Source: an uncultured Eubacteriales bacterium (GTDB lineage: Bacteria > Bacillota > Clostridia > Oscillospirales > Acutalibacteraceae). Taken from it: 64,000 bases of DNA. Position numbers and translations under genes: made by a program. The notes below the pieces were generated by a model. The model made no database searches and was not told the origin of the DNA. It was given only the letters and a program-made list of their open reading frames with translations. This document shows, in pieces, positions 1 through 8,830 of the stretch. The stretch is from positions 62,001 to 126,000 of the forward strand of contig CAKTFN010000003.1 of assembly GCA_934561055.1 (NCBI GenBank), in the 5' to 3' direction. Numbering within the stretch: the stretch's first letter is position 1; every line of letters begins with the position of its first letter.

Positions 1-1378
1 TCATTCCCTCATTAGTGACCGGCTTGAGCCAGCGAAGGGAACGGTGGCGGATAATGCAGAAGATGCTTTTGGGAATATCTTCCGCAAGATAAGCAATTAT
101 GAAAACGGCAATGAACGGAAGCGAAAAAACTTTAGCCGCAAGAACCGTTGCCGGAATTGCAAGGAACCAAAGCGAGCCGATGTCGCAAAGCATTGCCATA
201 AACGTGTCTCCGCCGGAACGGAAAATTCCGACGACCTGAACGTATGAAATCATTTTTATCGGAAGCTCACAGCCGAGGAAAAGCGCAATTGTGAGCGCCG
301 TTGAAAGAGAAAGATCGGAAATGTTGTTGCCCATATTAAAAATTGAAATGAGCTGACTGCGGAAAATCACCATCAGTGCACCGACAAAAACCGCAACGAG
401 CGGAACAACGAAGGAAAAACGGTGAGCGTCTTCAACCGCACGGCCGATTTTTCCCGAACCGACGGATTTTCCGACCATGATTACGCAGGCATTGCAAAGT
501 CCGACGAAGAACGCAAACGAAAGGTCCGAAAACGTTTTGACAATCGTGACCGCCGCATAATATTCGTATCCCATGTTTGAATAAACAATGTTGAGAACGA
601 AAATTCCGAGCGACCAGAGCGATTCGTTAATCACGACCGGGAACGCACGGCGAACGAACTCAACAAGATGATGCGGCTTGAAGGAAACGATATCCTTCGG
701 AGAGCGGACAAGGTGGTTCTTTTGAAAAAGCGAGATGATGATGAGAAGAACGGGACCCGCCCAGGAAGAAATGCAGGTTGCCGTTGCGGCTCCGGCAACG
801 CCGAGTTCCGGAAGACCAAACTTTCCGAAAATGAACCCGTAATTGAAAACGGCATTGAGAACCGTTGTCACCATTGAAACATACATCGGAACTTTGACCT
901 TTTCAATGTTTCTCAAAAATCCGGAAAGGACAACGGAAAGAACAACCGCCGGATATGAAAAACAGGCAATTTTCATATAGCTGCTTCCGGAAGCGATTAC
1001 CGACGCCTCTTTGTTAAAAATCGAAATTACCCTTTCCGGCGCAAGAAACGCAGGAAAAAAGAAAATTGCCGCAAGAACGGTGATGAACAAAAGCGAAATT
1101 CCGAGGACACGGCGCATCGCCTTATAATTTTTGATTCCCCAATATTGCGAAGCGAAAACCGACATTCCCGAACAGATTCCGAAGCTCACAATGCTCATGA
1201 ACCAGCTCCACTGCCCGGCCATTCCGACCGAGGAAAGCGCAACATCGCCGAGGCGGCTGACCATAAGTGTGTCAACAATTGCAAAAGAGCTTGTGAGCAT
1301 ATTCTGAACGGCAATCGGAAAGCCGAGCTTCAGCGTAACTTTCCAAAACGGTTTGTCGCCGAGATATTTTTTAATCAT
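1..1378 (-). CDS. MATE family efflux transporter (3' end cut by window edge)
   Basis: A polytopic inner-membrane protein of the MATE (multidrug and toxic compound extrusion) family, which exports drugs or metabolites in exchange for Na+ or H+. The minus-strand frame is open from ATG at 1378 to the window edge: 459 codons with no stop, so only the last few residues should be missing (family usually 440-460). The N-terminus (MIKKYLGDKPFWKVTLKLG) is followed by a typical first MATE helix reading GFPIAVQNMLTSSFAIVDTL. About twelve hydrophobic segments follow, with a second-half repeat around VNESLWSLGIFVLNIVY. Substrate cannot be told from sequence. It has its own near-consensus promoter just upstream and is divergent from the hydrogenase operon. 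Confidence 0.9.
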   Translation of the reverse strand, partial: MIKKYLGDKPFWKVTLKLGFPIAVQNMLTSSFAIVDTLMVSRLGDVALSSVGMAGQWSWFMSIVSFGICSGMSVFASQYWGIKNYKAMRRVLGISLLFITVLAAIFFFPAFLAPERVISIFNKEASVIASGSSYMKIACFSYPAVVLSVVLSGFLRNIEKVKVPMYVSMVTTVLNAVFNYGFIFGKFGLPELGVAGAATATCISSWAGPVLLIIISLFQKNHLVRSPKDIVSFKPHHLVEFVRRAFPVVINESLWSLGIFVLNIVYSNMGYEYYAAVTIVKTFSDLSFAFFVGLCNACVIMVGKSVGSGKIGRAVEDAHRFSFVVPLVAVFVGALMVIFRSQLISIFNMGNNISDLSLSTALTIALFLGCELPIKMISYVQVVGIFRSGGDTFMAMLCDIGSLWFLAIPATVLAAKVFSLPFIAVFIIAYLAEDIPKSIFCIIRHRSLRWLKPVTNEGM

Positions 1379-1433
1379 GATAAACTCCGTGCGGCCTCGC
1401 CGCATCCTTTCAATGCAAAAAGTATTTATTTCT

Positions 1434-1462
1434 ATTATAAAGAAGCGGGCCGAAAGTGTCAA
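1434..1462 (-). promoter_or_regulatory. Sigma-A promoter of the MATE gene
   Basis: On the minus strand TTGACA (1457-1462), a 17-bp spacer and TATAAT (1434-1439) form a full consensus promoter. The short leader carries a 6-bp hairpin (1390-1395 with 1399-1404) immediately before the CGGAG ribosome binding site. Confidence 0.85.
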
Positions 1463-1577
1463 GGGTGAAAGAGAAGAAGAAAAGACGAAGTTTTCTTTCT
1501 TCGCCGTATCTCACAAAAATTCTTTCAAAAATTCTTTGTTTATTCATAATTTTTGACGAATATTTTTCCGATATCGC

Positions 1578-1606
1578 TTTACTCGATTCGGTGCTGCTGA
1601 TATAAT
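1578..1606 (+). promoter_or_regulatory. Promoter of the hydrogenase operon
   Basis: TTTACT (1578-1583), 17 bp, TATAAT (1601-1606), about 90 bp before the TTG start at 1695. The rest of the 316-bp divergent gap (1379-1694) holds only this promoter, the MATE promoter and AT-rich leader sequence. No riboswitch was recognised. Confidence 0.65.
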
Positions 1607-1694
1607 GTATATAATTGTGCGGAAATTTGATTCGAGCCTTATTTTTGCATAAAGCAACCTCAAAAAAGTTACTAAAATCGAGAGGAGTTTAAAA

Positions 1695-3524
1695 TTGAGC
1701 AGATTATCAATTCCAACCCCGATAAGCGCTCAGGGCGTTATTGACGAGATTTACGGAGATCTTGTCCGCCGCCTTCAGGCGAACCCCGTGAGCGTTTGTC
1801 CCGTTGACATGGCTGCCGCCTTCGTCGGCGTCTGCCACAGCCAGTCCTGCGGAAAATGTACACCCTGCCGGGTCGGTCTCGGCCAACTTCACAAACTCAT
1901 TGAATCCGTCCTTGACGGAGATGCGACGGAAAGCACCCTTAACCTCATTGAAAAAACCGCAAGAGTGATCAACGCAACCGCCGACTGCGCCATCGGCTAT
2001 GAGGCGGCGCAAATGGTTCTTCGCGGTCTCAACGGCTTCAGAGAGGACTATGAAGCACATTTGAAAGGAACCTGCCTTTGCCGTTTTGACAAGGCTGTTC
2101 CCTGCGTTTCGCTCTGCCCGGCGAATGTTGACATTCCCGGCTACGTTTCTCTTGTTAAAGAGGGCAGATACCAAGACGCGGTTCGCCTCATCAGAAAGGA
2201 CAACCCCTTCCCGTCCGCCTGCGCCCTCATCTGCGAGCATCCGTGCGAATCGCACTGCCGCAGACGTCTTGTTGACGCGGCGGTCAATATCAGAGGGCTC
2301 AAGCGCATGGCTGTTGACAATGCCGGCGACGTTCCGGTTCCTCCCTGTGCCCCGGCAACCGGCAAAAAAGTTGCCGTAATCGGCGGCGGACCGTCCGGTC
2401 TTACAGCGGCATACTTCCTTTCCCTTATGGGACACAAAGTTACCGTTTATGAAAAGAGGAAATTCCTCGGCGGAATGCTTCGTTACGGTATTCCCAGTTA
2501 CCGTCTTCCCAGAGAGATTCTTGAAAAAGAAATCGAAACAATTCTTTCAACCGGAATCGACGTAAAAATGGGCGTTGACATCGGAACAGACGTTACCTTT
2601 GAGGAAATCAGAGGGAACTTTGACGCAACATATATCGCAATCGGCGCTCATACCGACAACAAACTCGGCATTGAGGGAGAAGACGGAAACGGCGTAATTT
2701 CAGCCGTTGAAATGCTTCGCATGATCGGCGACGGAGATATGCCGGACTTTTCCGGAAAGAACATCGTTGTCATCGGCGGCGGCAACGTTGCAATGGACTG
2801 CACAAGAAGCTCAATGCGTCTCGGCGCAAAAAGCGTCACCTGCGTTTACAGACGTCGCAGAGAGGACATGACCGCAATGCCCGAAGAAGTTGAAGGCGCA
2901 ATGGCGGAGGACTGCGATATTCTTGAGCTTATGACTCCGGAAAAAATCGAACTTGACGAAAACGGAAACGTCAAGGCGCTTTGGGTCGCTCCGCAGATGA
3001 TCAGCAACATCAAACGCGGAAGACCGGCTCCGATTCGCACCGAAGAACCGCTCAGAAAGCTCGACTGCGACATGATCATCGTTGCAATCGGTCAGGCGAT
3101 TGAGTCGCACCACTTTGCAAGCAGCGGTGTTCAAACAAAATGGGGAAGAATCATGGCCGACATGAAAACAATCGTCAGCGACCACGAAGGCCTTTTCTCC
3201 GGCGGTGACTGCGTAACGGGTCCCGCAAGCGCAATCATGGCGATTGCCGCCGGAAAAACCGCCGCGGCGAACATTGACCATTACCTCGGCTTCGATTCAA
3301 AAATCAGCGTTGACGTTGATATTCCGGAACCGCCTATCGCACCCCAGCCGCCCTGCGGCAGAATCAACCTCACCGAAAGATCGGCCGAGGAAAGAAAACG
3401 CGACTTCCTTCTCATGGAAAATTCAATGACGCTTCAGCAGGCATTTCAGGAAGCTTCACGCTGTCTGAGATGCGACAAATTCGGCTACGGAGCGCTTAAA
3501 GGAGGAAGAATATTCAAATGGTAA
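1695..3524 (+). CDS. NuoF-type iron-sulfur / GltD-like FAD-NAD(P) oxidoreductase, hydrogenase partner
   Basis: A 609-residue cytosolic flavoprotein likely to pass electrons between NAD(P)H and the hydrogenase encoded next. Residues 50-100 carry the NuoF C-terminal [4Fe-4S] pattern (SCGKCTPCR plus a distal Cys near 98). Residues 125-190 carry the Cys-rich GltD N-terminal segment. Two dinucleotide-binding motifs follow, VAVIGGGPSGLTAA (FAD) and IVVIGGGNVAMDC (NAD(P)), as in the glutamate synthase small subunit. A CLRC pair sits near the C-terminus. Start TTG at 1695 follows AGAGGAG at good spacing. The gene overlaps hydA by 7 nt, implying translational coupling. There is no NuoE-like subunit and no full NuoF FMN domain, so this is not a standard HydABC bifurcating set. 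The layout matches what is described for glutamate-synthase-linked (A2-type) [FeFe] hydrogenases. That assignment is inference. Confidence 0.8.
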   Translation: MSRLSIPTPISAQGVIDEIYGDLVRRLQANPVSVCPVDMAAAFVGVCHSQSCGKCTPCRVGLGQLHKLIESVLDGDATESTLNLIEKTARVINATADCAIGYEAAQMVLRGLNGFREDYEAHLKGTCLCRFDKAVPCVSLCPANVDIPGYVSLVKEGRYQDAVRLIRKDNPFPSACALICEHPCESHCRRRLVDAAVNIRGLKRMAVDNAGDVPVPPCAPATGKKVAVIGGGPSGLTAAYFLSLMGHKVTVYEKRKFLGGMLRYGIPSYRLPREILEKEIETILSTGIDVKMGVDIGTDVTFEEIRGNFDATYIAIGAHTDNKLGIEGEDGNGVISAVEMLRMIGDGDMPDFSGKNIVVIGGGNVAMDCTRSSMRLGAKSVTCVYRRRREDMTAMPEEVEGAMAEDCDILELMTPEKIELDENGNVKALWVAPQMISNIKRGRPAPIRTEEPLRKLDCDMIIVAIGQAIESHHFASSGVQTKWGRIMADMKTIVSDHEGLFSGGDCVTGPASAIMAIAAGKTAAANIDHYLGFDSKISVDVDIPEPPIAPQPPCGRINLTERSAEERKRDFLLMENSMTLQQAFQEASRCLRCDKFGYGALKGGRIFKW

Positions 3525-5239
3525 AACTTGTTATTGATAATATTCCCATTGAAATCGAAAACGGCGCAACAATTCTTGAAGCGGCAAAAAAGGCGAATAT
3601 TCACATTCCGACTCTTTGCTATTTCAAAGAGCTTAACGAAATCGGCGCCTGCCGAATCTGCGTTGTTGAAGTTAAGGATAACGAGCGCCTTGTTGCCGCC
3701 TGCAACACCAAAGCCGAGGACGGAATGGTGATTTTCACGAACAGTCCGCGTGTTCGTGAAGCAAGAAACGTCAACATCAAGCTCATTCTCAGCGAGCACG
3801 ACTGCTACTGCACAACCTGCGTCCGCAGCGGAACGTGCCAGCTTCAAAAGGTTGCCAACGACCTCAATATTTTCAGAAACGAATACGAAACCCGAATTGA
3901 GCGCAACAAGCCGCACGGCGATTTTCCTCTCGTCAGAGATGCCGGACGCTGCATAAAATGTATGCGTTGCATTCAGGTCTGCGACAAAATTCAGGCGCTC
4001 CACGTTTGGGAAGTTCAGAACACCGGTTCAAGAACAACCGTTGCCGTCAAGGAACACAAAAAACTTTGGGAAACCGACTGCTCGCTTTGCGGTCAATGCA
4101 TCACCCATTGCCCGACCGGTGCGCTCAGAGAAAGAGACGACACCCAAAAGGTTTATCGCGCCCTTGCCGACGAAAACAAAATCACCGTTGTTCAGTTTGC
4201 TCCTGCCGTACGTACCGCATGGGCGGAATCATTCGGACTCGACAAGGAGTTCGCAACCGAAAAGCGCATGGTTGCCGCAGCAAAAGCACTCGGCTTCAAC
4301 TATGTTTTTGACACCGATTTTTCCGCCGACCTCACGATCATGGAAGAGGGCAGCGAATTTCTCAACAGACTTCAAAACGGCGGAAAACTTCCGCTCATGA
4401 CCTCATGCTGTCCCGGCTGGGTACGTTTTCTCAAGGGGCAGTATCCGGAATTTACCGACAACCTTTCAACCGCAAAGTCACCGCAGCAGATGTTCGGTGC
4501 GGTCACAAAAAGCTACTTTGCAAAGATGATCGGCGTAAGCCCGGAAAACATTTTCTGCGTTTCCGTCATGCCGTGTACGGCGAAAAAGCACGAATGTTCA
4601 ATCGAAAACATGAATGATGCCTGCGGCGATCCGGACGTTGACGTTTCGCTCACAACGAGAGAGTTTGCAAGAATGCTTCGTGCCGACCACGTCGGTGTGG
4701 CAAGACTTCCCGAATGTGAGTTCGACAGTCCCCTCGGTGCAGCCACCGGTGCCGGCGTAATTTTCGGCGCAACGGGCGGTGTTATGGAAGCGGCGCTTCG
4801 CAGTGCGTATTACCTCGTTACGGGAGAGACCCCGGACGCAGACGCCTTTTCGGGCGTCAGAGGTCTTGACGGTTGGAAGGAAGCAACCTATGACATCAAG
4901 GGAACAAAGGTGAAAGTTGCCGTTGTCAGCGGACTCAAAAACACAAAAAAGCTCATGGAAGCGCTCAAATCCGGCGAAGTCGTTTATGATTTCATTGAAG
5001 TTATGGCGTGTCCGGGCGGCTGTGCGGGCGGCGGCGGACAACCGATTCACGACGGAGAAGAACTTGCCGGCGAAAGAGGAAAAATCCTTTATGAGCTTGA
5101 CAAAAACAACGTTCTCAGGTTTTCCCACGAAAACCCGGAAGTCCAAGCGCTTTATAAAAACTTCCTCAAAGAACCGCTTTCCCACACGGCGCACCGTCTT
5201 CTTCATACCGATCACCACGCTTGGGAAATGACAAAATAA
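3518..5239 (+). CDS. hydA: [FeFe] hydrogenase, group A catalytic subunit
   Basis: Catalyses reversible H2 oxidation / proton reduction in the cytosol. The 573 residues show, in order: an N-terminal [2Fe-2S] domain (Cys34, 45, 48, 62), a His-ligated [4Fe-4S] site (H94, C98, C101, C107), two ferredoxin-like [4Fe-4S] motifs (CIKCMRCIQVC near 145 and CSLCGQCITHC near 188), then the H-cluster signatures TSCCPGW (295-301), MPCTAKKHE (351-359) and MACPGGCAGGGGQP. All H-cluster ligands are present, so it should be active once the HydEFG maturases, not in this window, are supplied. The start overlaps the upstream flavoprotein, its probable electron partner. No third subunit follows; a bidirectional terminator ends the operon. 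Confidence 0.97.
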   Translation: MVKLVIDNIPIEIENGATILEAAKKANIHIPTLCYFKELNEIGACRICVVEVKDNERLVAACNTKAEDGMVIFTNSPRVREARNVNIKLILSEHDCYCTTCVRSGTCQLQKVANDLNIFRNEYETRIERNKPHGDFPLVRDAGRCIKCMRCIQVCDKIQALHVWEVQNTGSRTTVAVKEHKKLWETDCSLCGQCITHCPTGALRERDDTQKVYRALADENKITVVQFAPAVRTAWAESFGLDKEFATEKRMVAAAKALGFNYVFDTDFSADLTIMEEGSEFLNRLQNGGKLPLMTSCCPGWVRFLKGQYPEFTDNLSTAKSPQQMFGAVTKSYFAKMIGVSPENIFCVSVMPCTAKKHECSIENMNDACGDPDVDVSLTTREFARMLRADHVGVARLPECEFDSPLGAATGAGVIFGATGGVMEAALRSAYYLVTGETPDADAFSGVRGLDGWKEATYDIKGTKVKVAVVSGLKNTKKLMEALKSGEVVYDFIEVMACPGGCAGGGGQPIHDGEELAGERGKILYELDKNNVLRFSHENPEVQALYKNFLKEPLSHTAHRLLHTDHHAWEMTK

Positions 5240-5243
5240 AAGA

Positions 5244-5282
5244 AAAAGGGGTTGCGGCGAGCAAATCGTCACAACCCTTTTT
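5244..5282. terminator. Bidirectional Rho-independent terminator
   Basis: An 11-bp stem (GGGGTTG paired with CAACCCT, extended by A/T pairs) lies between the convergent hydA and zinc-ribbon genes. It has a T tract on the plus strand and an A tract giving U's on the minus transcript. Confidence 0.8.
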
Positions 5283-5294
5283 ATTATTCTGTTC

Positions 5295-7139
5295 TTAGAA
5301 TTTAATTTCTGAATCCGCAATGTCACTGAACGGAAGAGTGAGCGAATCGTTATATCCCTTCGGATCAATATAGCTGAAGAGAACTCCGTCGTCACCGATG
5401 CACCACGCCGACGAATTGACAAGCTGTCCGATGTTTTCGCTGTCCGTCGGAAGTTCGGTGTAATCTTCGGAAAGAAGACCGTTGTTTTTGAGATAAATTT
5501 CAAAAATCTTCTGCTGAACGCTGTAATAATCTTTTCCGAGAACGCTGTCCTTTTTGAGGAATTCACCGCTCTTGATTTCAAGTGTATAGCCTTCAAAGGT
5601 CGTTGTCGGAAGAAGAATTGACGGAACAAGACTTTCTCCGTTTTCCTCGGCCTGAGTTTTCTTTTCGTCGAACCATGAAAAAATCGGAAGATATTCGTCC
5701 GTTTCCTCAAGAAGCGAGATATAGCCGTTTTTATTGTATGTGACCTTTGATGTGACATAAGCGTAAGCCGGAAGATCCTTTTTGTTTCCGCCGAGTTCAA
5801 GATATCGCTTATAAAGTCTATCAGCCTTTTTGGCCTTGTTGCGATATTTTGTAATCAACTCGTTATAAAGAGTGTTGAGAATTTCGGCCGATTTCTTTCC
5901 GTCCTCGTCGCCGTCTTTTGCGGAAAAGACGGGATATTCAATGATGTAATTCGCAAAAAGAACACCGTTCGTTGTTTTTGCGGAAATTTTCTTTCGCTCG
6001 ATTTTGAAGCTCAAAGCCTCGTTCTTTTCTTCGGTAATCTTCACTCCGTCTTCGGAGAAAAGAGGAGACAACGAAAGCTCAAGAAGGCTCCATTTGAGCG
6101 TTTCTTCCTGCTTTTCAAGCGAAACTACGCAATAAACGGATTTTTTTTCGCCGCTCTTGTCCGTAAAGTCGCACTGAACGTAATAATTTCCGTCCTCGGT
6201 ACGCTTTGAAGAAGAAACTTCGACCGAATAAGCGTTCTTTTTGGTTGCAGTTCCGGCTTCGGCCGCAAAATAATAGTAGCCGTCATAATAATAATGGTTT
6301 TTTCCGTTCGCACAATTGACAATGCTGCTTCCGAGACCCGAGGCAATTTTTTTGATGTTCGACCTTTTGACCTTGCAATAGCTGTAGCCGTCGTCGGTTT
6401 TGAAGCGGTTCGCCGGGTCGGCTTCATCGGTAACGATGTTTGCGGCCGTGAAAAATGCGCCGTAAAGTCCCGTCGAACTTTCGGGTTTCATCATTTCAAG
6501 AAGACCTTCCTGCGAAACCTCGTCACGGTTAAATCCCGATTCAAAAAACGCCGGGAAAAACGAAGCGTATTTTTCAAACGACGCCTTTTCGCTGTTTGAA
6601 AAGCCCGAAAACGCAACGGTTTTCACCGCCTCGGCCGATGTTTTGAAAACGTCGGTATATTTACTGACGAACGAAAGTCCGATCATTGCGGCAAAGCAGA
6701 CCGTGCAAAGCGAAAGCGCAATTATTCTTGAAGTTTTTTCCTTTTTCGCCTGTTCTTTGTTGACTTTCGGCTGAGCCGAAGCTTTTGAAACCTGCGGCGC
6801 AGGCTGACTGCGAACCGGAGGACGGCTCATTTTTTCAGCCGCAACGGTGGGAGGAACGTTCGGTTTCGGTTCGGAAAAAGGTTTTTCCGGCGCTTTTTCG
6901 GCTTTGAAAGCAATGCTTTCTGCGCTTGAAAACTCCGGCTTTTTTTCCGGAACCGGAACGGGGGACGGTTCGGATTCGGCCTTTTTCGTTTTTTCGGTCT
7001 CACGACGAAAATCCGGCTCTTCGTTCAGTTTTTCTTCGGGAATATTGATCTGAAATCGCTTTTTTGAAACTCTTTTTTTGCAGTGAGGACAAAATGTTTC
7101 ACCGTCCGGTATTTGCGAAAAGCAGTTATTACAAATCAC
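5295..7139 (-). CDS. Zinc-ribbon, single-pass membrane protein of unknown function
   Basis: A 614-residue protein. The N-terminus has a zinc ribbon (MICNNC...FCPHC, CxxC twice), followed by about 110 residues rich in Pro, Glu, Lys and Ser that are probably disordered. One hydrophobic segment near residues 145-165 (IIALSLCTVCFAAMIGLSF) follows, then about 440 residues predicted outside the cell. No catalytic motif was recognised. The start is GTG at 7139, seven bases after AAGGAG. It is the last gene of the rimP-infB-ribF run and may be co-transcribed with the HAD gene (23-bp gap). The cytosolic zinc ribbon plus extracellular domain resembles other Firmicutes 'zinc ribbon domain-containing' membrane proteins. 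Role unknown. Confidence 0.7.
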   Translation of the reverse strand: MICNNCFSQIPDGETFCPHCKKRVSKKRFQINIPEEKLNEEPDFRRETEKTKKAESEPSPVPVPEKKPEFSSAESIAFKAEKAPEKPFSEPKPNVPPTVAAEKMSRPPVRSQPAPQVSKASAQPKVNKEQAKKEKTSRIIALSLCTVCFAAMIGLSFVSKYTDVFKTSAEAVKTVAFSGFSNSEKASFEKYASFFPAFFESGFNRDEVSQEGLLEMMKPESSTGLYGAFFTAANIVTDEADPANRFKTDDGYSYCKVKRSNIKKIASGLGSSIVNCANGKNHYYYDGYYYFAAEAGTATKKNAYSVEVSSSKRTEDGNYYVQCDFTDKSGEKKSVYCVVSLEKQEETLKWSLLELSLSPLFSEDGVKITEEKNEALSFKIERKKISAKTTNGVLFANYIIEYPVFSAKDGDEDGKKSAEILNTLYNELITKYRNKAKKADRLYKRYLELGGNKKDLPAYAYVTSKVTYNKNGYISLLEETDEYLPIFSWFDEKKTQAEENGESLVPSILLPTTTFEGYTLEIKSGEFLKKDSVLGKDYYSVQQKIFEIYLKNNGLLSEDYTELPTDSENIGQLVNSSAWCIGDDGVLFSYIDPKGYNDSLTLPFSDIADSEIKF

Positions 7140-7162
7140 GTTAATTCTCCTTTTCTCAAAAA

Positions 7163-7843
7163 TTAAAGGTAATTGAGAACGTCTCTGATGTCTTCAATTT
7201 CGGCAAAGACTCCTTCTTTTCCGAGTCCTTTACCTTTGAAATCGCCGTAATTCATGCGGATAACCTTCATATCTGCGCCGAGCGCACCCTCAACGTCATT
7301 GATCGGGTGGTCGCCGACAAAAAGGCTTTCCTCGTTTTTCACGCCGGCACGTTTCACCGCTTCGTCAAAAATTCTGCGGTCCGGCTTATATATTCCGATG
7401 TCTCCGGAAACCACAACAACGTCAAAAAGGTCTCTGATTCCGGCGGTGTCAAGCTTCATGTTCTGAAGCGAGGAAACGCCGTTTGTGATTGCGCCGAGAA
7501 TGTATCCTCTGCGCTTGACCTCTTTGAGCATATCGATCGCACCGGGGAGCATATCGACATTCTTTCCGTAATCATAATTGAACGAATCGAAAAGCTCCTG
7601 CATCGGCGGATGGTCTTTCCAATCCCAAAGTTCAATAAGTTCCGGGAAATAAACCTCCCTTTCCTTATATCCGCCGTCAACGTGCTCTTCCATTTCATCA
7701 AGCTTTTTTTCCCGTTCTTCTTTTGAAATGTTCGGGAAATACTTTGTTAAAAAGTTTTCGCAGTAAATTCTGTAGGCTCCCTTTCTGCTTTGGAGCGTGT
7801 CGTCAAAATCAAAAAATACCGCTTTAACGTCAAGTTTTTTCAT
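7163..7843 (-). CDS. HAD-superfamily hydrolase (YjjG-like)
   Basis: A 226-residue soluble phosphatase-like protein. Motif I is FFDFDDTL (residues about 10-17, two catalytic Asp), motif II is the Thr/Ser of ITNG, motif III is the Lys in IYKPD, and motif IV is VGDHPINDV. The helical cap inserted after motif I fits the YjjG/PynA-type nucleotidase branch, but the substrate cannot be read from sequence. The frame extends upstream, but ATG at 7843 has a well placed AAAGGAA, and the extension would run into ribF, so 7843 is preferred. It lies 31 bp after ribF, in the same direction. Confidence 0.85.
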   Translation of the reverse strand: MKKLDVKAVFFDFDDTLQSRKGAYRIYCENFLTKYFPNISKEEREKKLDEMEEHVDGGYKEREVYFPELIELWDWKDHPPMQELFDSFNYDYGKNVDMLPGAIDMLKEVKRRGYILGAITNGVSSLQNMKLDTAGIRDLFDVVVVSGDIGIYKPDRRIFDEAVKRAGVKNEESLFVGDHPINDVEGALGADMKVIRMNYGDFKGKGLGKEGVFAEIEDIRDVLNYL

Positions 7844-7874
7844 TGATTCTTTCCTTTTTTTAAACTTGCGGCCT

Positions 7875-8789
7875 TCAGATTTTTTTCTTGGTCGCTTCAT
7901 AAATTTCTCTTGCTTTTTTTGCATCACGGCTGATTGCATCCGTCAAAGTTTCAACCGAGTCAAATCTTTTTTCGTCACGCAGAAAATCAAGAAGAAAAAC
8001 CTCAACCTCTGCGCCGTAAAGGTCGCCGGAAAAGCCGAGAATGCACGTCTCGCTTCTGAAACTTTCACCGTCAACCGTCGGACGGGTTCCGATGTTTGTT
8101 ACGGCCGGGTACCACCTGTGAGAAAGTTCGACTTTTGAAGCGTAAACGCCCTTCCGAAGTTTCACAAAGTTCGGCGGAAAAAACTGATTGATCGTCGGAA
8201 AACCGAGGAGTCTTCCCCTTCTGTCTCCGCTGACAACCTCAATGCAATAAGAGAACTCCCGTCCGAGCATTGCATTCGCATTTTTGATTTCTCCGTTTTG
8301 AAGAGCACGGCGTATTCTCGTTGAGCTTATCGCTTCGCCCTCAAAAATTGTTTCCGGAGCAACGAAAAGCGAAATACCGAGCTTTTCACATTCGTTTTTG
8401 AGCGAGAAAGTGTCGCCCTGCGCGTCTTTTCCGAACCGATAGTTATAGCCGCAGGATATCGCACGAACATTAAGCGAACAATAAATTTTCGTTATAAACT
8501 CCGCCGCGGAAAGATTTTGAATTTCGGAAAAGGAAGCTGTAACAATCGAAAAGCCCATTTTTGAAAGCTGTTCCCTTTTGTCGCTTTCCGTAATAATCGA
8601 AGGCGGAGCTTCGCCGAAAAGAACTTTTTTCGGGTGCTCGTCAAAAAGAAGAACCGCCGGAACGAGTCCCCTTTTTTTCGCTTCAAAAAGTGCTTTTTCA
8701 AGAACGGCTCTGTGTCCCCTGTGGATTCCGTCAAAATTTCCGAGAGCCAAAAGGCAGTCGGAGCACAATTTTCCATCCGTCTTAAACAA
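7875..8789 (-). CDS. ribF: Bifunctional riboflavin kinase / FAD synthetase
   Basis: Converts riboflavin to FMN and FMN to FAD. The N-terminal adenylyltransferase domain has the nucleotidyl-transferase signature ALGNFDGIHRGH (about residues 15-26) and ISSTRIR near 165. The C-terminal flavokinase domain shows GFPTIN and the RRGRLLG region, ending with FLRDEKRFDS. Length 304 is normal. The start is TTG at 8789, supported by a G-rich AGGGGGAT site upstream and by the usual short N-terminal lead before the GNFDG motif. It follows truB in the order seen in many Firmicutes. It supplies the cofactor for the many flavoproteins in this window. Confidence 0.93.
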   Translation of the reverse strand: MFKTDGKLCSDCLLALGNFDGIHRGHRAVLEKALFEAKKRGLVPAVLLFDEHPKKVLFGEAPPSIITESDKREQLSKMGFSIVTASFSEIQNLSAAEFITKIYCSLNVRAISCGYNYRFGKDAQGDTFSLKNECEKLGISLFVAPETIFEGEAISSTRIRRALQNGEIKNANAMLGREFSYCIEVVSGDRRGRLLGFPTINQFFPPNFVKLRKGVYASKVELSHRWYPAVTNIGTRPTVDGESFRSETCILGFSGDLYGAEVEVFLLDFLRDEKRFDSVETLTDAISRDAKKAREIYEATKKKI

Positions 8790-8830
8790 ATCCGATCCCC
8801 CTGTTTGAGGTTATTGTGAATAAATCAAAG

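Noticed and set aside
4598..5800. 400-codon open frame antisense to hydA and the zinc-ribbon gene
   Set aside because: It is the complement of two well-supported genes, low in protein-like sequence, with no ribosome binding site.
7844..7939. N-terminal extension of the HAD gene
   Set aside because: It overlaps the ribF coding sequence, is Lys/Arg-rich and lacks a ribosome binding site; ATG at 7843 is better.
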